Assembly (NCBI GenBank): GCA_963737545.1 | Contig: CAVTTH010000003.1 | Location: forward strand, 1,364,001-1,428,000 | Length of the DNA stretch: 64,000 nucleotides | Origin: CAVTTH01 sp963737545 | Lineage (GTDB): Bacteria > Verrucomicrobiota > Verrucomicrobiia > Chthoniobacterales > UBA10450 | Direction of reading: 5' to 3' | Shown here: positions 26,924-36,724 of the stretch, piece after piece | How positions within the stretch are numbered: the first letter of the stretch is position 1 | Layout: every line of letters begins with the position of its first letter | Translations under genes and position numbers: made by a program | The notes under the pieces: generated by a model | What the model was told of the DNA's origin: nothing | What the model saw: the letters and a program-made list of their open reading frames with translations, nothing else | Database searches by the model: none

Positions 26924-29080
26924 TTACCTGATCAGCTTCTCGAGCGACGGATCGGGCGCGGCGCCGAGTGAAGTGGCTTTGGCGTAATGCCGTTTGGCCA
27001 GTTCTTTCGAGGGTGGATTCGCCGTGGCGTAGACGACCGCGAGATTGAAATGCGCATCAGCGTAGTCGGGATTTGCCGCAATCGCGTCGAGCATTTCTTT
27101 CTCCGCTGCCTCCTGCCAGCCTTTCTGGCTGGCAGTAATCCCGAGGTAATTGTGCGCCGTGGCACTTTTCGGATTGATCGCGAGCGCCTTGGTCAACTCC
27201 GTGAGCGCTTCGTCGAATTTGCTCTGCCGGTAATATACAATTCCCAGTGTGGTCCGGGAAAACTCATCCTTGGGCGCGAGCGTGATCGCCTTTTTTAGAG
27301 TCAGCTCCGCGGCCTTGAGTTTTCCGGTGCGAAAGAAAACCACGCCAAGGTTGGAGAGCGAGTAGAGATTGTTCGGACTTTTCGCCAGAATTTGTTCATA
27401 GCCTTTTTCGGCCGCGCGAAACTTGCCATTGTCGAAATCTTCCTTCGCCTCGCGAGCGATGGCAATGAGACTGTCCGGTACACCCGGATGGAAAGTCGTT
27501 TCCACGTTGGGTCCCGGCGGCGCGGATCCGTCTTCAGGCGATTGATTTGTCGAATTGGGATGGGGGGCCGCGGCTGAATCCTGGGTGTTTTTCGCCACGG
27601 TAAAACTCGCTTTCAGTGTGTTGGGATTGTTATCGGAGAGGCCGACAACCGGCTGCCGCAACAACGAGAGTTCTTCTGGAGTGAGTTTGGTGATCGGCTG
27701 AGCGAGCAGTTCAATCTGCTGATCCAGCACTTCCGATTTGACCTGGAGTTTGTCGAACTCGGCGAGCATCAACTTCTTCGCCTGCTCGCGTCGGGCCTCT
27801 TCCTGCCGCTCCCGCATGACGATGCCGCGCAGAAGATCGTTTTCTCTGGTCAACCGGGCGGTCTCTTCGGAATTACCGCCGGTCAGTTTTGCTTTTTCCA
27901 GGTCGCCGCTGACATCATCCAGCTGTGAGCGCAGGTCGGCGATCATGACCTCAGAGTCCTGGTTTTGTTTCTTGCTGCTGGCCAGCTGCTGTCGCAATTG
28001 CTCCAACTGACGCTTTACGTCGGCCAGCTCCTGCTCCTTCTTCGGTTTGTCCTCGCCGATCTCACGCACCGCCTTTTCGGCATCGGCCAGCTTTTGTTTC
28101 AAATCGCTGTTTTCAGCAATGAGCGTTTGGAAACGCTCCTGCGCCTCTTTTGAACCTTTCAGCTGGGCAACGGCGGCGTCGCGTTCCTGAGTAACATTGG
28201 TGATCTGCTTATTCGCGTCCTCCAACTTTGCCGCGGCCGCCGTTTTTTCAGCCTCTGCGGAAGTCTTGTCTGTTTCCGCAGTGGCGAGTGCTTTCTTTAG
28301 CTGGGCAATTTCCTCCCGCAAGGCAGCCTCGGCTTTTGCATCACCTTTGCCGCCCGTCCTGGCTTTGCTGAGCGACTCTTGGGCCTTCGCTAATTGGTCG
28401 CGGACGTTGTGTTCCGCAGCCTTCGTTTTATCGAGCTCCTTCTGCGCCTTCTCCAGCTTGACGTTTGTCTCCTGCAACCGCCCGTTGACGGACTCTTTCT
28501 CTTTTTGTGCCGCACTCAATTCCTTGCGCGATTTCTGCAGATCTGCCTGCAATGCGTCGATCTTTTCGCGGAGCCGCCTGGTGGCGTCCTTAATTGCAAC
28601 ATCGCTCGGAGATGGGGCTCCTCGACTCTGAGAAGAGGGGAGCGGAACCAGCTCGACGCTGGGCTCGGCCGGCCCGGCGCTTTGTTGCGGCAGCGGCGGC
28701 GATGAAACGTTACCTGACGAGGCGGTGGACGCGGGTGTTGGCGTGGGCGTCGGCGGAGCAATTGTCGCGAAATCCTTCTGCGTCGCCGCTTTTTCCTCCA
28801 CCCGCAAAATACTTTCGCCAATCTTGCGGCTGCGATACTCGACAATGGCCGGCTGCCAATCGGCGTGGGTCTTGTGTAATTGTTCGAGCAGACTGCCGGC
28901 GAAGCGGAACTTGGCCAGGGCATCCTTGAACTGGTTCTCGTGTTCCAGTTTCTCGCCCTGCTGCGCCGTCATGTAGGCTTTTAGAAATACTTCACTCGGG
29001 TCATCCGACTGCGCCCGCACCCGATCAGGCACGAGAAAAATCGAAAAACCGGCGAGCAAGATCAGACCGATTCTCTTCAT
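26924..29080 (-). CDS. secreted coiled-coil and TPR protein
   Basis: The 718-residue protein starts with a signal peptide (MKRIGLILLAGFSIFLVPDR, cleavage near RVRAQ). A small N-terminal helical part, a Pro/Thr/Ala linker near residues 110-160 and a long coiled coil (about 170-470; LREKIDALQADLQKSRKELS) follow. The C-terminus has TPR units near residues 585-715 (AEKGYEQILAKSPNNLYSLS, FRTGKLKAAELTLKKAITLA). ATG at 29080 is used because upstream codons are not protein-like. It is probably a periplasmic scaffold. No enzymatic domain is visible. Confidence 0.87.
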   Translation of the reverse strand: MKRIGLILLAGFSIFLVPDRVRAQSDDPSEVFLKAYMTAQQGEKLEHENQFKDALAKFRFAGSLLEQLHKTHADWQPAIVEYRSRKIGESILRVEEKAATQKDFATIAPPTPTPTPASTASSGNVSSPPLPQQSAGPAEPSVELVPLPSSQSRGAPSPSDVAIKDATRRLREKIDALQADLQKSRKELSAAQKEKESVNGRLQETNVKLEKAQKELDKTKAAEHNVRDQLAKAQESLSKARTGGKGDAKAEAALREEIAQLKKALATAETDKTSAEAEKTAAAAKLEDANKQITNVTQERDAAVAQLKGSKEAQERFQTLIAENSDLKQKLADAEKAVREIGEDKPKKEQELADVKRQLEQLRQQLASSKKQNQDSEVMIADLRSQLDDVSGDLEKAKLTGGNSEETARLTRENDLLRGIVMRERQEEARREQAKKLMLAEFDKLQVKSEVLDQQIELLAQPITKLTPEELSLLRQPVVGLSDNNPNTLKASFTVAKNTQDSAAAPHPNSTNQSPEDGSAPPGPNVETTFHPGVPDSLIAIAREAKEDFDNGKFRAAEKGYEQILAKSPNNLYSLSNLGVVFFRTGKLKAAELTLKKAITLAPKDEFSRTTLGIVYYRQSKFDEALTELTKALAINPKSATAHNYLGITASQKGWQEAAEKEMLDAIAANPDYADAHFNLAVVYATANPPSKELAKRHYAKATSLGAAPDPSLEKLIR

Positions 29081-29232
29081 TCGATAGTGAAGCGGACGAT
29101 AGCCGACGTGTGCGGAGTTGCAATCCTCAGGTCCCATTGTCATACCGGGGAAGCGTGGTCCATGCCACGGCCTGCGCTTTGCCTTTGCAAATCGAGAGGC
29201 CAAAACTAAATTCGGGGCCGGCAGAGTGCGAC

Positions 29233-29305
29233 GGTGGCCATAGCTCAATGGTAGAGCCCCAGATTGTGGTTCTGGCTGTTGCGGGTTCGAGTCCCGTTGG
29301 CCACC
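29233..29305 (+). tRNA. tRNA-His (GTG)
   Basis: Acceptor arms GTGGCCA (29234-29240) and TGGCCAC (29298-29304) pair. G at 29233 and C at 29305 supply the extra G-1:C73 pair typical of tRNA-His. The anticodon loop ATTGTGGTT gives GTG, and GGTTCGAGTCC is the T arm. CCA is not encoded (CCT follows). Confidence 0.95.
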
Positions 29306-29420
29306 CCTTTTCCTGCCGTGTTCCTGATCGGCTCTCTGGTAGTCGCGCTGCGACCGCTATCGCAAAAAACGCATAGTTTTCGGCAATTACCGATAAGCGG
29401 CTTGCCGTTAATCAGGGAAA

Positions 29421-29921
29421 ATGTGGTTCATGAAAACCAAAACCCTGCCTGGTACACTTTCCGAAGAAATGCGGCTGGCCGTGATCCTCGTGCCGATCGA
29501 TTTTTCCAGCGCCTCCAAGAAAGCGCTAAGATACGCGCTGCGATTTGCCGAGCGATTTGGCTCTGAGATCATTTTGCTCCACGTCCTCGAAAACAATATT
29601 TATGAAACGGCCCACGACAATGTGAGCCATCGCAGTCTGATGGAGGAGAAGCTCACCGCGGCGGAAAAGAATCTGCGGGCGCTTCGCGCTTCACCGAATT
29701 CGCGCCAACGCTCGTCGATCAGCTCGACCATTCGCACCGGCCACGTGCCGCACGAAATCACGGAGGAGGCCAGAGAACGGGATGTCGATCTGATTGTGAT
29801 GGCCGCCCATGGCTACAACAGTTGGAAGCATCTCTGCCTCGCCGGCACGACCGAGCAGGTGGTGCGTTGTGCGCCCTGCCCCGTTCTGGCTGTCCGCGAG
29901 AAGGAACATGATTTTTGTTAG
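29421..29921 (+). CDS. universal stress protein, single Usp domain
   Basis: The 166-residue protein has the Usp start ILVPIDFSSASKKALRYAL and the region DVDLIVMAAHGYNSWKHLCL. GTTEQVVRCAPCPVLAVRE is at the end. The usual ATP-binding G-2X-G-9X-G-S/T motif is altered (AHGYNSWKHLCLAGTTE keeps G and GT). ATG at 29421 or 29430 could be used. It heads a cluster of stress genes. Confidence 0.9.
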   Translation: MWFMKTKTLPGTLSEEMRLAVILVPIDFSSASKKALRYALRFAERFGSEIILLHVLENNIYETAHDNVSHRSLMEEKLTAAEKNLRALRASPNSRQRSSISSTIRTGHVPHEITEEARERDVDLIVMAAHGYNSWKHLCLAGTTEQVVRCAPCPVLAVREKEHDFC

Positions 29922-29927
29922 ACGCTC

Positions 29928-30125
29928 ATGAGGATCATCAGCTGTCGTTTTCCTAAGATCGTCAAAAAATCGAAACCGGCCCCGGTGCGATCCGCCAGAG
30001 CAGGCAGACGCACGATCGCGCGGCGGAGCCTGCGACAAAGCATCCGATTGGACTGTGCCGATTTTTCCGATACCAGGGCCGAACTCGTTCAGGAATCGCT
30101 GGCCGAAGCCGAAAGGAGAGGTTGA
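29928..30125 (+). CDS. small basic protein, uncertain
   Basis: The 65-residue frame has a basic N-terminal half (KIVKKSKPAPVRSARAGRRT) and an acidic helix at the end (AELVQESLAEAERRG). GAAAGGAGAGG at its end acts as the ribosome site of the next gene. Its stop overlaps the cNMP gene start as TGATG. No family is recognised; the coding status is plausible from the tight spacing only. Confidence 0.4.
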   Translation: MRIISCRFPKIVKKSKPAPVRSARAGRRTIARRSLRQSIRLDCADFSDTRAELVQESLAEAERRG

Positions 30126-30625
30126 TGAAACCGGGACGTCTGGCTACGAAAGTCGCGCTGCACCCATTTCTGGCCGGCATGAGCCGGGCCCACCTCTCCT
30201 TGCTCGCTGAGTGCGCGATGGCGGCCCATTTCAAGAGCGGGGAAGTGGTCATTCGGGAAGGCGAATTGGCGGATCGCTTTTATTTGATCGAAACCGGGAA
30301 GGTGGTGCTGGAATCCGGAACGAGCTACGGCGTTCCGGTGATCGTGGACACAATCGGAGCCGGAGATCTGCTGGGCTGGTCTTGGATGTTCCCTCCGTAT
30401 CTCTGGCAGTTTACAGCCCGTGCGATCAAACCGACGGACGCCCTGTTTTTCTACGGCACGATTCTGCGGGAGCACTGCGAAAAAGATCACTCGCTGGGCT
30501 ATGAACTGCTGAAACGATCCGCGGCGGTCATGATCCGTCGGCTCCAAGCTGCGCGGGGGAAACTGCTGGCCGTCAGTTCGGGGAAGTCGGCGCTCCCGCC
30601 CGCGGCGATTTCTTCGTTGCGGTGA
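30125..30625 (+). CDS. cyclic nucleotide-binding domain protein (no HTH)
   Basis: The 166-residue protein has the cNMP-binding beta roll: FKSGEVVIREGELADRFYLI, then GKVVLESG and DTIGAGDLLGWSWMFPPYLW. The GELAD and phosphate-cassette-like region are recognisable, although the canonical R-T/S-A triad is replaced by W-Q-F-T. There is no DNA-binding domain, so it would act through a partner or sense redox or nucleotide directly. ATG at 30125 is preferred over TTG at 30122. Neighbours are Usp and an AraC regulator. Confidence 0.85.
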   Translation: MKPGRLATKVALHPFLAGMSRAHLSLLAECAMAAHFKSGEVVIREGELADRFYLIETGKVVLESGTSYGVPVIVDTIGAGDLLGWSWMFPPYLWQFTARAIKPTDALFFYGTILREHCEKDHSLGYELLKRSAAVMIRRLQAARGKLLAVSSGKSALPPAAISSLR

Positions 30626-30670
30626 CCTTCATCTCGACTTCCAGGGCGTAACAAGCTATGGGTTTTCGAG

Positions 30671-31603
30671 GTGAATACCCTTACGAGACGCGTTTCCGAG
30701 AGCTCGGATAAAGAACTGGTTGAGACGCTGCGGCGCTCGAAGCTGTTCCGGAGCTACGAACGGACGTTTGCCGAGGCTACTGGACTCCCGTTGGCCTTGC
30801 GGCCGCTGGAATACTGGCAGCTGGCTCATCACGGAAAGAAAAATGAGAATCCTTTTTGTGCTCTCCTGGCCGAGCAACCGGCCACTCTGGCCGTTTGTTT
30901 GCAAGCTCACGACGAGATGATCAGACATACCGGGACACTTCCGCACACCGTCACCTGTCCGTTTGGCCTAACCGAGACCGCCGTGCCGGTGAAGCGCGGC
31001 CAGGAGACGATTGGATTTCTGCGAATCGGACAGGTGTTGCGACGTGCGCCAGGCAGATCGTCGGACAAATCGGACATCAAGAAAGTGCGTGAGGCGATTA
31101 CTCGGCGTGGTGTTCGATTCACGAACGAGATCAGCCGTGCCTGGGAGAAAAATCCGCTTATTCCACCCGACCGGTATGATGCAATCGTCCGGCTGCTCAC
31201 GTTCTTCGCCGAACAACTCTCGAATTTGGGCAATCAGCTGATGATGGAAGAACGGAACTCGGAGCCGAAGCTGGTCTCAAAAGCACGAGAGTACATCGAT
31301 ATGCACAAGGGTGAGGCACTCTCGCTCACAGCTGTCGCCACGGCGGCGGGGGCAAGCGTCTTCCATTTTTGCAAAGTCTTTCACAAGGCAACCGGATTGA
31401 AGTTCACCGATTATGTCTCGCGTATTCGGGTTGAAGAGGCTCGAACACGTCTGGCGAATCCGAACTTGCGCATTAGCGAGATCGCCTACGACGTGGGTTT
31501 CCAATCGCTCACGCAATTCAATCGGACGTTCAAGCGCGTTTTTGGCCAATCACCGAGTGATTTCCGTGCGCATCTTCCGGGTCGGCAAAAAAAATCCCGC
31601 TAA
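30671..31603 (+). CDS. PocR-type sensor with AraC helix-turn-helix
   Basis: The 310-residue regulator has an N-terminal PocR-like ligand domain (CPFGLTETAVPVKRGQETIG at about residues 97-116 and Cys-containing ENPFCALLAEQP, AVCLQAHDE). The C-terminal AraC double HTH includes SLTAVATAAGASVFHFCKVF, NLRISEIAYDVGFQSLTQF and FNRTFKRVFGQSPSDFR. PocR domains bind small organic ligands and often carry Cys residues. GTG at 30671 is the likely start. It is the only clear transcription factor in the stress cluster and could control it. Confidence 0.88.
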   Translation: MNTLTRRVSESSDKELVETLRRSKLFRSYERTFAEATGLPLALRPLEYWQLAHHGKKNENPFCALLAEQPATLAVCLQAHDEMIRHTGTLPHTVTCPFGLTETAVPVKRGQETIGFLRIGQVLRRAPGRSSDKSDIKKVREAITRRGVRFTNEISRAWEKNPLIPPDRYDAIVRLLTFFAEQLSNLGNQLMMEERNSEPKLVSKAREYIDMHKGEALSLTAVATAAGASVFHFCKVFHKATGLKFTDYVSRIRVEEARTRLANPNLRISEIAYDVGFQSLTQFNRTFKRVFGQSPSDFRAHLPGRQKKSR

Positions 31604-31614
31604 CATCCACGACC

Positions 31615-32280
31615 GTGAGAGCTCAATTCCGCGACCGCGACGAAGCAGGTCGGATTTTGGCCGGGAAACTCACTGTCTATGCGAACCGGCCGGATGTGCT
31701 TGTGCTTGCTCTTCCTCGAGGCGGCGTTCCCGTGGCCGCACAGGTAGCGAGCGCGCTGGGTGTGCCTCTCGATGTGTTTGTTGTGCGGAAGCTCGGGTTC
31801 CCGGGTCAGCCTGAATTGGCAATGGGGGCGATCGCGACCGGTGGCGTTCGGGTCTTGAATCGCGACATCGTGGACTCATTCCGGATCTCGGACGAGGTAA
31901 TTGACGCGGTTGCTGCCAATGAGGGGCAGGAACTCGAACGCCGCGAACGAGTTTATCGCGATGATCTTCCCGCACCGATCGTGCGCGGAAAGACTGTCAT
32001 TCTTGTCGACGACGGAATCGCCACCGGTTCAACCATGATCGCGGCCGCTGCGGCGCTTCGCCGATTGGAAGCAGGTCGAATTGTGGTCGCAGTGCCGACG
32101 ATCGCACGGACGACCTTTCGACAGATAGCCGATGTTGCCGATGAGGTCGTAGCTGTGATCCTGCCCGAGGAATTCTACGGGGTCGGTCAATCGTATGAGG
32201 ATTTTTCCCAGACGACGGATGAAGAAGTCCGCCGTCTTCTGGCGCGCTATGGCCGGCTGGCCGAAAACGTGCCCGCCTGA
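31615..32280 (+). CDS. phosphoribosyltransferase-domain protein
   Basis: The 221-residue protein shows VLALPRGGVPVAAQVASALG near residues 29-48 and the PRPP-binding loop VILVDDGIATGSTMIAAAAA near residues 126-145. VFVVRKLGFPGQPELAMGAI lies between. Proteins of this type are usual next to Usp genes. The substrate base is unknown. GTG at 31615 is the start; it lies 11 bp after the AraC gene and is probably co-transcribed. Confidence 0.88.
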   Translation: MRAQFRDRDEAGRILAGKLTVYANRPDVLVLALPRGGVPVAAQVASALGVPLDVFVVRKLGFPGQPELAMGAIATGGVRVLNRDIVDSFRISDEVIDAVAANEGQELERRERVYRDDLPAPIVRGKTVILVDDGIATGSTMIAAAAALRRLEAGRIVVAVPTIARTTFRQIADVADEVVAVILPEEFYGVGQSYEDFSQTTDEEVRRLLARYGRLAENVPA

Positions 32281-32502
32281 CGGGAGCGGATCGGTCTCGG
32301 TTTCCAATGATCTCGAGTTCGCCCGCTCGCGCTGCCCGCAATTATCGCGAATCTTCGGGAACGCGGTTTTCGTTTTGTCACCGTCTCCAGGTTTTTAGAC
32401 GAGCGCGGATCAGTTCAGTAAGTTCGCCAAACTCGATGTTCAGTTTCTCATCGGAAAGAATCGACAAGAGCACTACCAAACCATGACACTGAGGAAGAAA
32501 AG

Positions 32503-33873
32503 ATGACTGAGAATACGGTCGAAGAAAAAGACAGGCGTCCAATCGTGTGCGGAACTGATTTTTCTGCCGTGGCGGTTGAGGCAGTGGATGTCGCCGCGGC
32601 CATGGCCAGATGTTTGGGGACGAAGTTGCACCTTGCGCACGTGGAGGAATTCCGCGGATTGGCCGCGGCCGATCCAGGCTTCTTCGAATCGCTGATCTCG
32701 AAACAGCGTGAGGAGCTGGCGCGAGAAGCCGCCCGTTTGCGCAAAGCCGGGACGATCGTTGAAGAGAAACTTCTGTCCGGTTCCGTCTTTAACGAACTGG
32801 TGGATGTCGCGATCGAATCAAACGCGCGACTGGTGGTTGTCGGGGCGGTCGGTCATGGTCTTGGTCGGCGATTGCTCGTGGGCAGTGTTGCGGAGCGAGT
32901 GGCGGAAACGTCTCCGATCCCGACCTTGGTGGTCCGTCCCGGATCGAAGCTCGGTTCTTGGGTTCGGGGCGAACAAGCGTTGAAGGTTGTCGTCGGGTAC
33001 GACTTCTCCGCGGCCGGTGACGCCGCTCTGCGCTGGTTGAATGAAATGCAAAGCGTAGGCGCGTGCGAAATCAGCGTCGTCCACATCGATTGGCCGCCGG
33101 AAGAGGCGCATCGCCTCGGATATCACGGGCCGTTGCCGCTGACGGAAAACCCCGAGCAAATTCAAAACTTTTTGGAACGCGATCTCGCCGAACGCGTCGC
33201 CATGCTTTTGCCTCCGGAGAACGTCACGATAACGGTCGAACCCGGATGGGGTCACCCGGAAGGACATCTGTTTGAAGTGGCCCACCGACAACATGTCGAT
33301 CTTGTCGTGGTTGGAACTCATCGTCGGCACGGCTTCGGTCGATTGCGATTCGGATCCGTCTCCCGGACGGTCCTGCATCACGCCTCGGTCACGGTGGCGG
33401 TCATTCCGCCTGCGGAAGACCAGCGGCGAATTGCGATCCCCAAACTGGATCGCGTTCTGGTCGCCACTGATTTTTCCGATTTCGGCGATAAGGCCGCATC
33501 CTACGGGTGCGCGATCTTGCGGCGGGGCGGCACTTTGAAACTAATGCATGTCATCGGACCCGCCGGTGCGCCATCCACCCGCGACAAGAACAAACCACAT
33601 CCAGGGAAGGGAAATCCAAAGTTGCTTGCTCAACTGCGTTCTCTCGTGCCGCCGAACGCTGACGAACGCATTGACGTTAATGTCGAGATCATTGAAAACG
33701 GCGATGCGGCTGAAGCCATCGCGCAGGAGGCGGAACGCTTCGACGCCGATGTTATTTGTGTCGGCTCACATGGTCGAAGCGGCCTGGCCAAAACATTTCT
33801 CGGATCGGTCGCGCAGGCGGTGATGACGAATACCAAACGACCGGTTTTGGTCGTGCGAGAGGAAACGCGGTGA
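32503..33873 (+). CDS. triple-domain universal stress protein
   Basis: The 456-residue protein contains three Usp domains. Domain 1 (about 12-148) starts IVCGTDFSAVAVEA and ends AERVAETSPIPTLVVRPG. Domain 2 (about 160-305) starts LKVVVGYDFSAAGDAALRW and ends VLHHASVTVAVIPP. Domain 3 (about 314-454) starts RVLVATDFSDFGDKAASYG and ends AQAVMTNTKRPVLVVREE. Nucleotide-binding Gly motifs are clear in domains 2 and 3 (GTHRRHGFGRLRFGSVS; GSHGRSGLAKTFLGSVA). One or two domains are usual; three are unusual. It lies 10 bp upstream of a P-type ATPase gene. Confidence 0.92.
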   Translation: MTENTVEEKDRRPIVCGTDFSAVAVEAVDVAAAMARCLGTKLHLAHVEEFRGLAAADPGFFESLISKQREELAREAARLRKAGTIVEEKLLSGSVFNELVDVAIESNARLVVVGAVGHGLGRRLLVGSVAERVAETSPIPTLVVRPGSKLGSWVRGEQALKVVVGYDFSAAGDAALRWLNEMQSVGACEISVVHIDWPPEEAHRLGYHGPLPLTENPEQIQNFLERDLAERVAMLLPPENVTITVEPGWGHPEGHLFEVAHRQHVDLVVVGTHRRHGFGRLRFGSVSRTVLHHASVTVAVIPPAEDQRRIAIPKLDRVLVATDFSDFGDKAASYGCAILRRGGTLKLMHVIGPAGAPSTRDKNKPHPGKGNPKLLAQLRSLVPPNADERIDVNVEIIENGDAAEAIAQEAERFDADVICVGSHGRSGLAKTFLGSVAQAVMTNTKRPVLVVREETR

Positions 33874-33883
33874 TGCGGGCGCG

Positions 33884-36589
33884 ATGGAGCAACTCTTCTT
33901 CACCGAGACTGTTGGTGCGACTTTGGAAAATCTCGCGTCCGATTCGGACAAGGGGCTCACCGGTTCCGAGGCGCACGCCCGCCTCTTGCGCGACGGAGCG
34001 AACAAGCTCACCGAGGCGTCGCCTCCGCCGTGGTGGAGCAAGTTGCTGGCGCAGTTCAACCAATTGGTTATCTGGATTCTCCTTGCGGCGACGATTCTCT
34101 CCGGGATCCTCGGTGATTGGCTGGAAGCGGGAGCCATCTTCGCCATTGTCCTGCTGAACGCGCTTCTCGGTTTTTTTCAGGAACGGAAGGCCGAAAAAGC
34201 GCTTTCGTCTTTGAGGAAGCTTTCATCCCCCACGGCCAGAGTTCTGCGCGACAGCACGCTGCGGAGCATCGCCGCGCAGGAGTTGGTTCCCGGCGACATC
34301 GTTGAACTGCAAGCGGGGGATCGCGTGCCGGCTGACCTGCGTCTGATCAGCACGTTCAGATTGAAGACGCAAGAAGCCTCTCTGACCGGCGAATCGACGC
34401 CGGTCGAAAAAGAGGCGTCTGCTGTTGTGACAAAGAGTACGACGATCGGCGAGCGAGTGAACATGGCGTTCATGGGTACGAGCGCAGTCGCCGGGAAGGG
34501 TCGCGGCGTCGTCGTCGCGACTGGGATGGAGAGCGAGTTGGGGCGCATCGCGGCGTTCTTGCAAACCGAGGAGCATGAGCCGACTCCGCTCCAGAAGCGG
34601 CTGGAGGAACTGGGTCGCGTGCTGATTGTCGCCTGCGTTGTGTTGGTCGCGATTATTTTCGTTCTGGAACTGATGCGTGGTGAGGGCGTGGCAGGAACCT
34701 TTTTGATGGCCGTCAGTCTCGCGGTCGCGGCAGTGCCGGAAGGTTTGCCGGCGGTGGTGACGATTGCGCTGGCCCTGGGATTGCAGCGGATGGTGAAACG
34801 AAATGCTCTCATCCGTCGCCTGGCCAGCGTGGAGACGCTCGGTGCAGTGACAGTGATTTGTTCCGACAAAACAGGAACGCTGACGCGTAACGAGATGACG
34901 GTAACGGAAATCGTCGCCGGCGCACAGAGCTATCGCGTTACCGGAAACGGTTATGCGCCGAACGGTGAATTCATTGGGCACGGCGGGGAGCGCGTGGAGT
35001 CGCAAAGCGCACCTGATCTCGTGCTCGCCCTAACGATTGGAATGTGGTGCAACAACGCGCAACTGGAGGCGCCGACAACGAATGACGGGCGCTGGCGCAT
35101 TCTTGGCGATCCAACCGAAGGCGCTCTCGTGGTGGCAGCGAGGAAAGCGGGGATCGAGCGCGATGCGGGGCGCGTCATCATCCACGAGATTCCTTTCGAA
35201 TCGGAGCGCAAACTCATGTCCGTGGTGGTGCGGAACGCGGGGCAACGTGCTGCCATCTACACCAAAGGTGCGCCTGAATTGCTGGTGGATCGATGCGCCT
35301 TCGAGCAGTGCGATGGCAAAATTACGCCGCTCTCGCCAAGGCGCCGCGAAGAAATCCTGCGGCAAAGCCACGAGATGGCCGACCGGGCTCTGCGGGTGCT
35401 TGCTCTGGCGTATCGCGATGTTGACGAAGAGCTGGAAAAATACGGAGAGCAGGACCTGGTCTTCGCCGGGCTGGTCGGGATGATTGACCCACCGCGCCAG
35501 GGAGCTCGCGTTGCCGTCGCGAAATGCAAATCGGCCGGGATCCGCCCGGTGATGATTACCGGCGACCATCCGGCGACTGCGCTTGCGGTCGCGCGTCAAT
35601 CGGGCATTGCAGGCGAGCAGGATGTGGTGATCAGCGGTGCGCAACTGGATGCGCTTTCGGATGAGGAGCTATCAGCAAAGGTCGATGATCTCGCGGTCTA
35701 TGCGCGCGTTTCGCCGGAGCACAAATTGCGGGTGGTGAAAGCGCTGAAAGCTCAGGGGCAGGTCGTAGCCATGACTGGCGACGGTGTGAATGACGCGCCG
35801 GCCGTGAAACTGGCGGACATCGGGATTGCCATGGGAATTACCGGAACCGATGTGACCAAGGAAGCTTCCGACATGGTGCTCACGGACGACAACTTTGCTT
35901 CCATCGTCAACGCCGTCGAGGAAGGTCGCGGCATCTACGACAACATTCAGGAGTTCGTTCACTACCTCCTATCCTGTAATGCGAGTGAGATCGCCCTCGT
36001 TCTCTTTGCCGCGCTGATCGGATGGCCCGTCCCGCTCATCCCGATCCAGTTACTCTGGATTAACCTCGTCACCGACGGATTCCCCGCCCTTGCCCTGGCC
36101 ATGGAAAAGCCTGCGCCGGATGTCATGAATCGCCGGCCGCGGCCGCCCCGGGAACCGTTCTTTACCCGGCAACGCGGGATGCGAATCCTGGCGCACGGTG
36201 TTCTCATGGCGACGGTTGCGATTTCCGGATTCGCTTACGCTTACGCGAAGGGGGGTGTTGCCTATGCGCAGGCCGCCGTTTTCTTCGTCACTGTCTTCGC
36301 TCAGCTTTTCTTTTCCTTTGCCTGTCGCAGTCAGCGCTACACGCTGCCCGAGCTGGGACTCTTCACGAATCCGTATCTGCTCGCGGCCATCGTCTTCTCC
36401 GGAATTCTACAGGTATCGCTGCTCTGGTTTTCCATTACGCGCGGGATTTTCTTTGCGGACACGCCGCAGTTCGGTGCTGACTGGTTGGTCATCATCGGCC
36501 TTGCGCTGAGTCCGGTCTCGGTGGTTGAGATGACGAAGATCATCCGGAGTCGGCTTAAGCGGAGAGCTGCCATGGACCCAGAGACGTGA
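33884..36589 (+). CDS. P-type cation-transporting ATPase (type II, Ca2+/PMA1-like)
   Basis: The 901-residue pump has the N-terminal cation ATPase domain, TGES near residue 168, PEGLP in helix M4 near 284, the phosphorylated Asp in CSDKTGTLT near 328, the nucleotide-binding KGAPELL, and MTGDGVNDAPA near 632. About ten membrane helices are visible. PEGLP and the NLVTDGFPALALA segment fit the SERCA-like type II group; Ca2+ or another divalent cation is likely. The gene is 10 bp after the triple-Usp gene and probably co-transcribed. Confidence 0.94.
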   Translation: MEQLFFTETVGATLENLASDSDKGLTGSEAHARLLRDGANKLTEASPPPWWSKLLAQFNQLVIWILLAATILSGILGDWLEAGAIFAIVLLNALLGFFQERKAEKALSSLRKLSSPTARVLRDSTLRSIAAQELVPGDIVELQAGDRVPADLRLISTFRLKTQEASLTGESTPVEKEASAVVTKSTTIGERVNMAFMGTSAVAGKGRGVVVATGMESELGRIAAFLQTEEHEPTPLQKRLEELGRVLIVACVVLVAIIFVLELMRGEGVAGTFLMAVSLAVAAVPEGLPAVVTIALALGLQRMVKRNALIRRLASVETLGAVTVICSDKTGTLTRNEMTVTEIVAGAQSYRVTGNGYAPNGEFIGHGGERVESQSAPDLVLALTIGMWCNNAQLEAPTTNDGRWRILGDPTEGALVVAARKAGIERDAGRVIIHEIPFESERKLMSVVVRNAGQRAAIYTKGAPELLVDRCAFEQCDGKITPLSPRRREEILRQSHEMADRALRVLALAYRDVDEELEKYGEQDLVFAGLVGMIDPPRQGARVAVAKCKSAGIRPVMITGDHPATALAVARQSGIAGEQDVVISGAQLDALSDEELSAKVDDLAVYARVSPEHKLRVVKALKAQGQVVAMTGDGVNDAPAVKLADIGIAMGITGTDVTKEASDMVLTDDNFASIVNAVEEGRGIYDNIQEFVHYLLSCNASEIALVLFAALIGWPVPLIPIQLLWINLVTDGFPALALAMEKPAPDVMNRRPRPPREPFFTRQRGMRILAHGVLMATVAISGFAYAYAKGGVAYAQAAVFFVTVFAQLFFSFACRSQRYTLPELGLFTNPYLLAAIVFSGILQVSLLWFSITRGIFFADTPQFGADWLVIIGLALSPVSVVEMTKIIRSRLKRRAAMDPET

Positions 36590-36724
36590 CCTAATCACCG
36601 AAAACGCTTTCCTCGGCGGATTGTTCCGCCGGCGTTGCCCTTCCGCGAACGCTTGCGCAAGAAACGATGCTTGTTTCGCAAACGCGGGTGAGAGACCGTC
36701 TGGGCGCGGCATTAATTGGAACTC

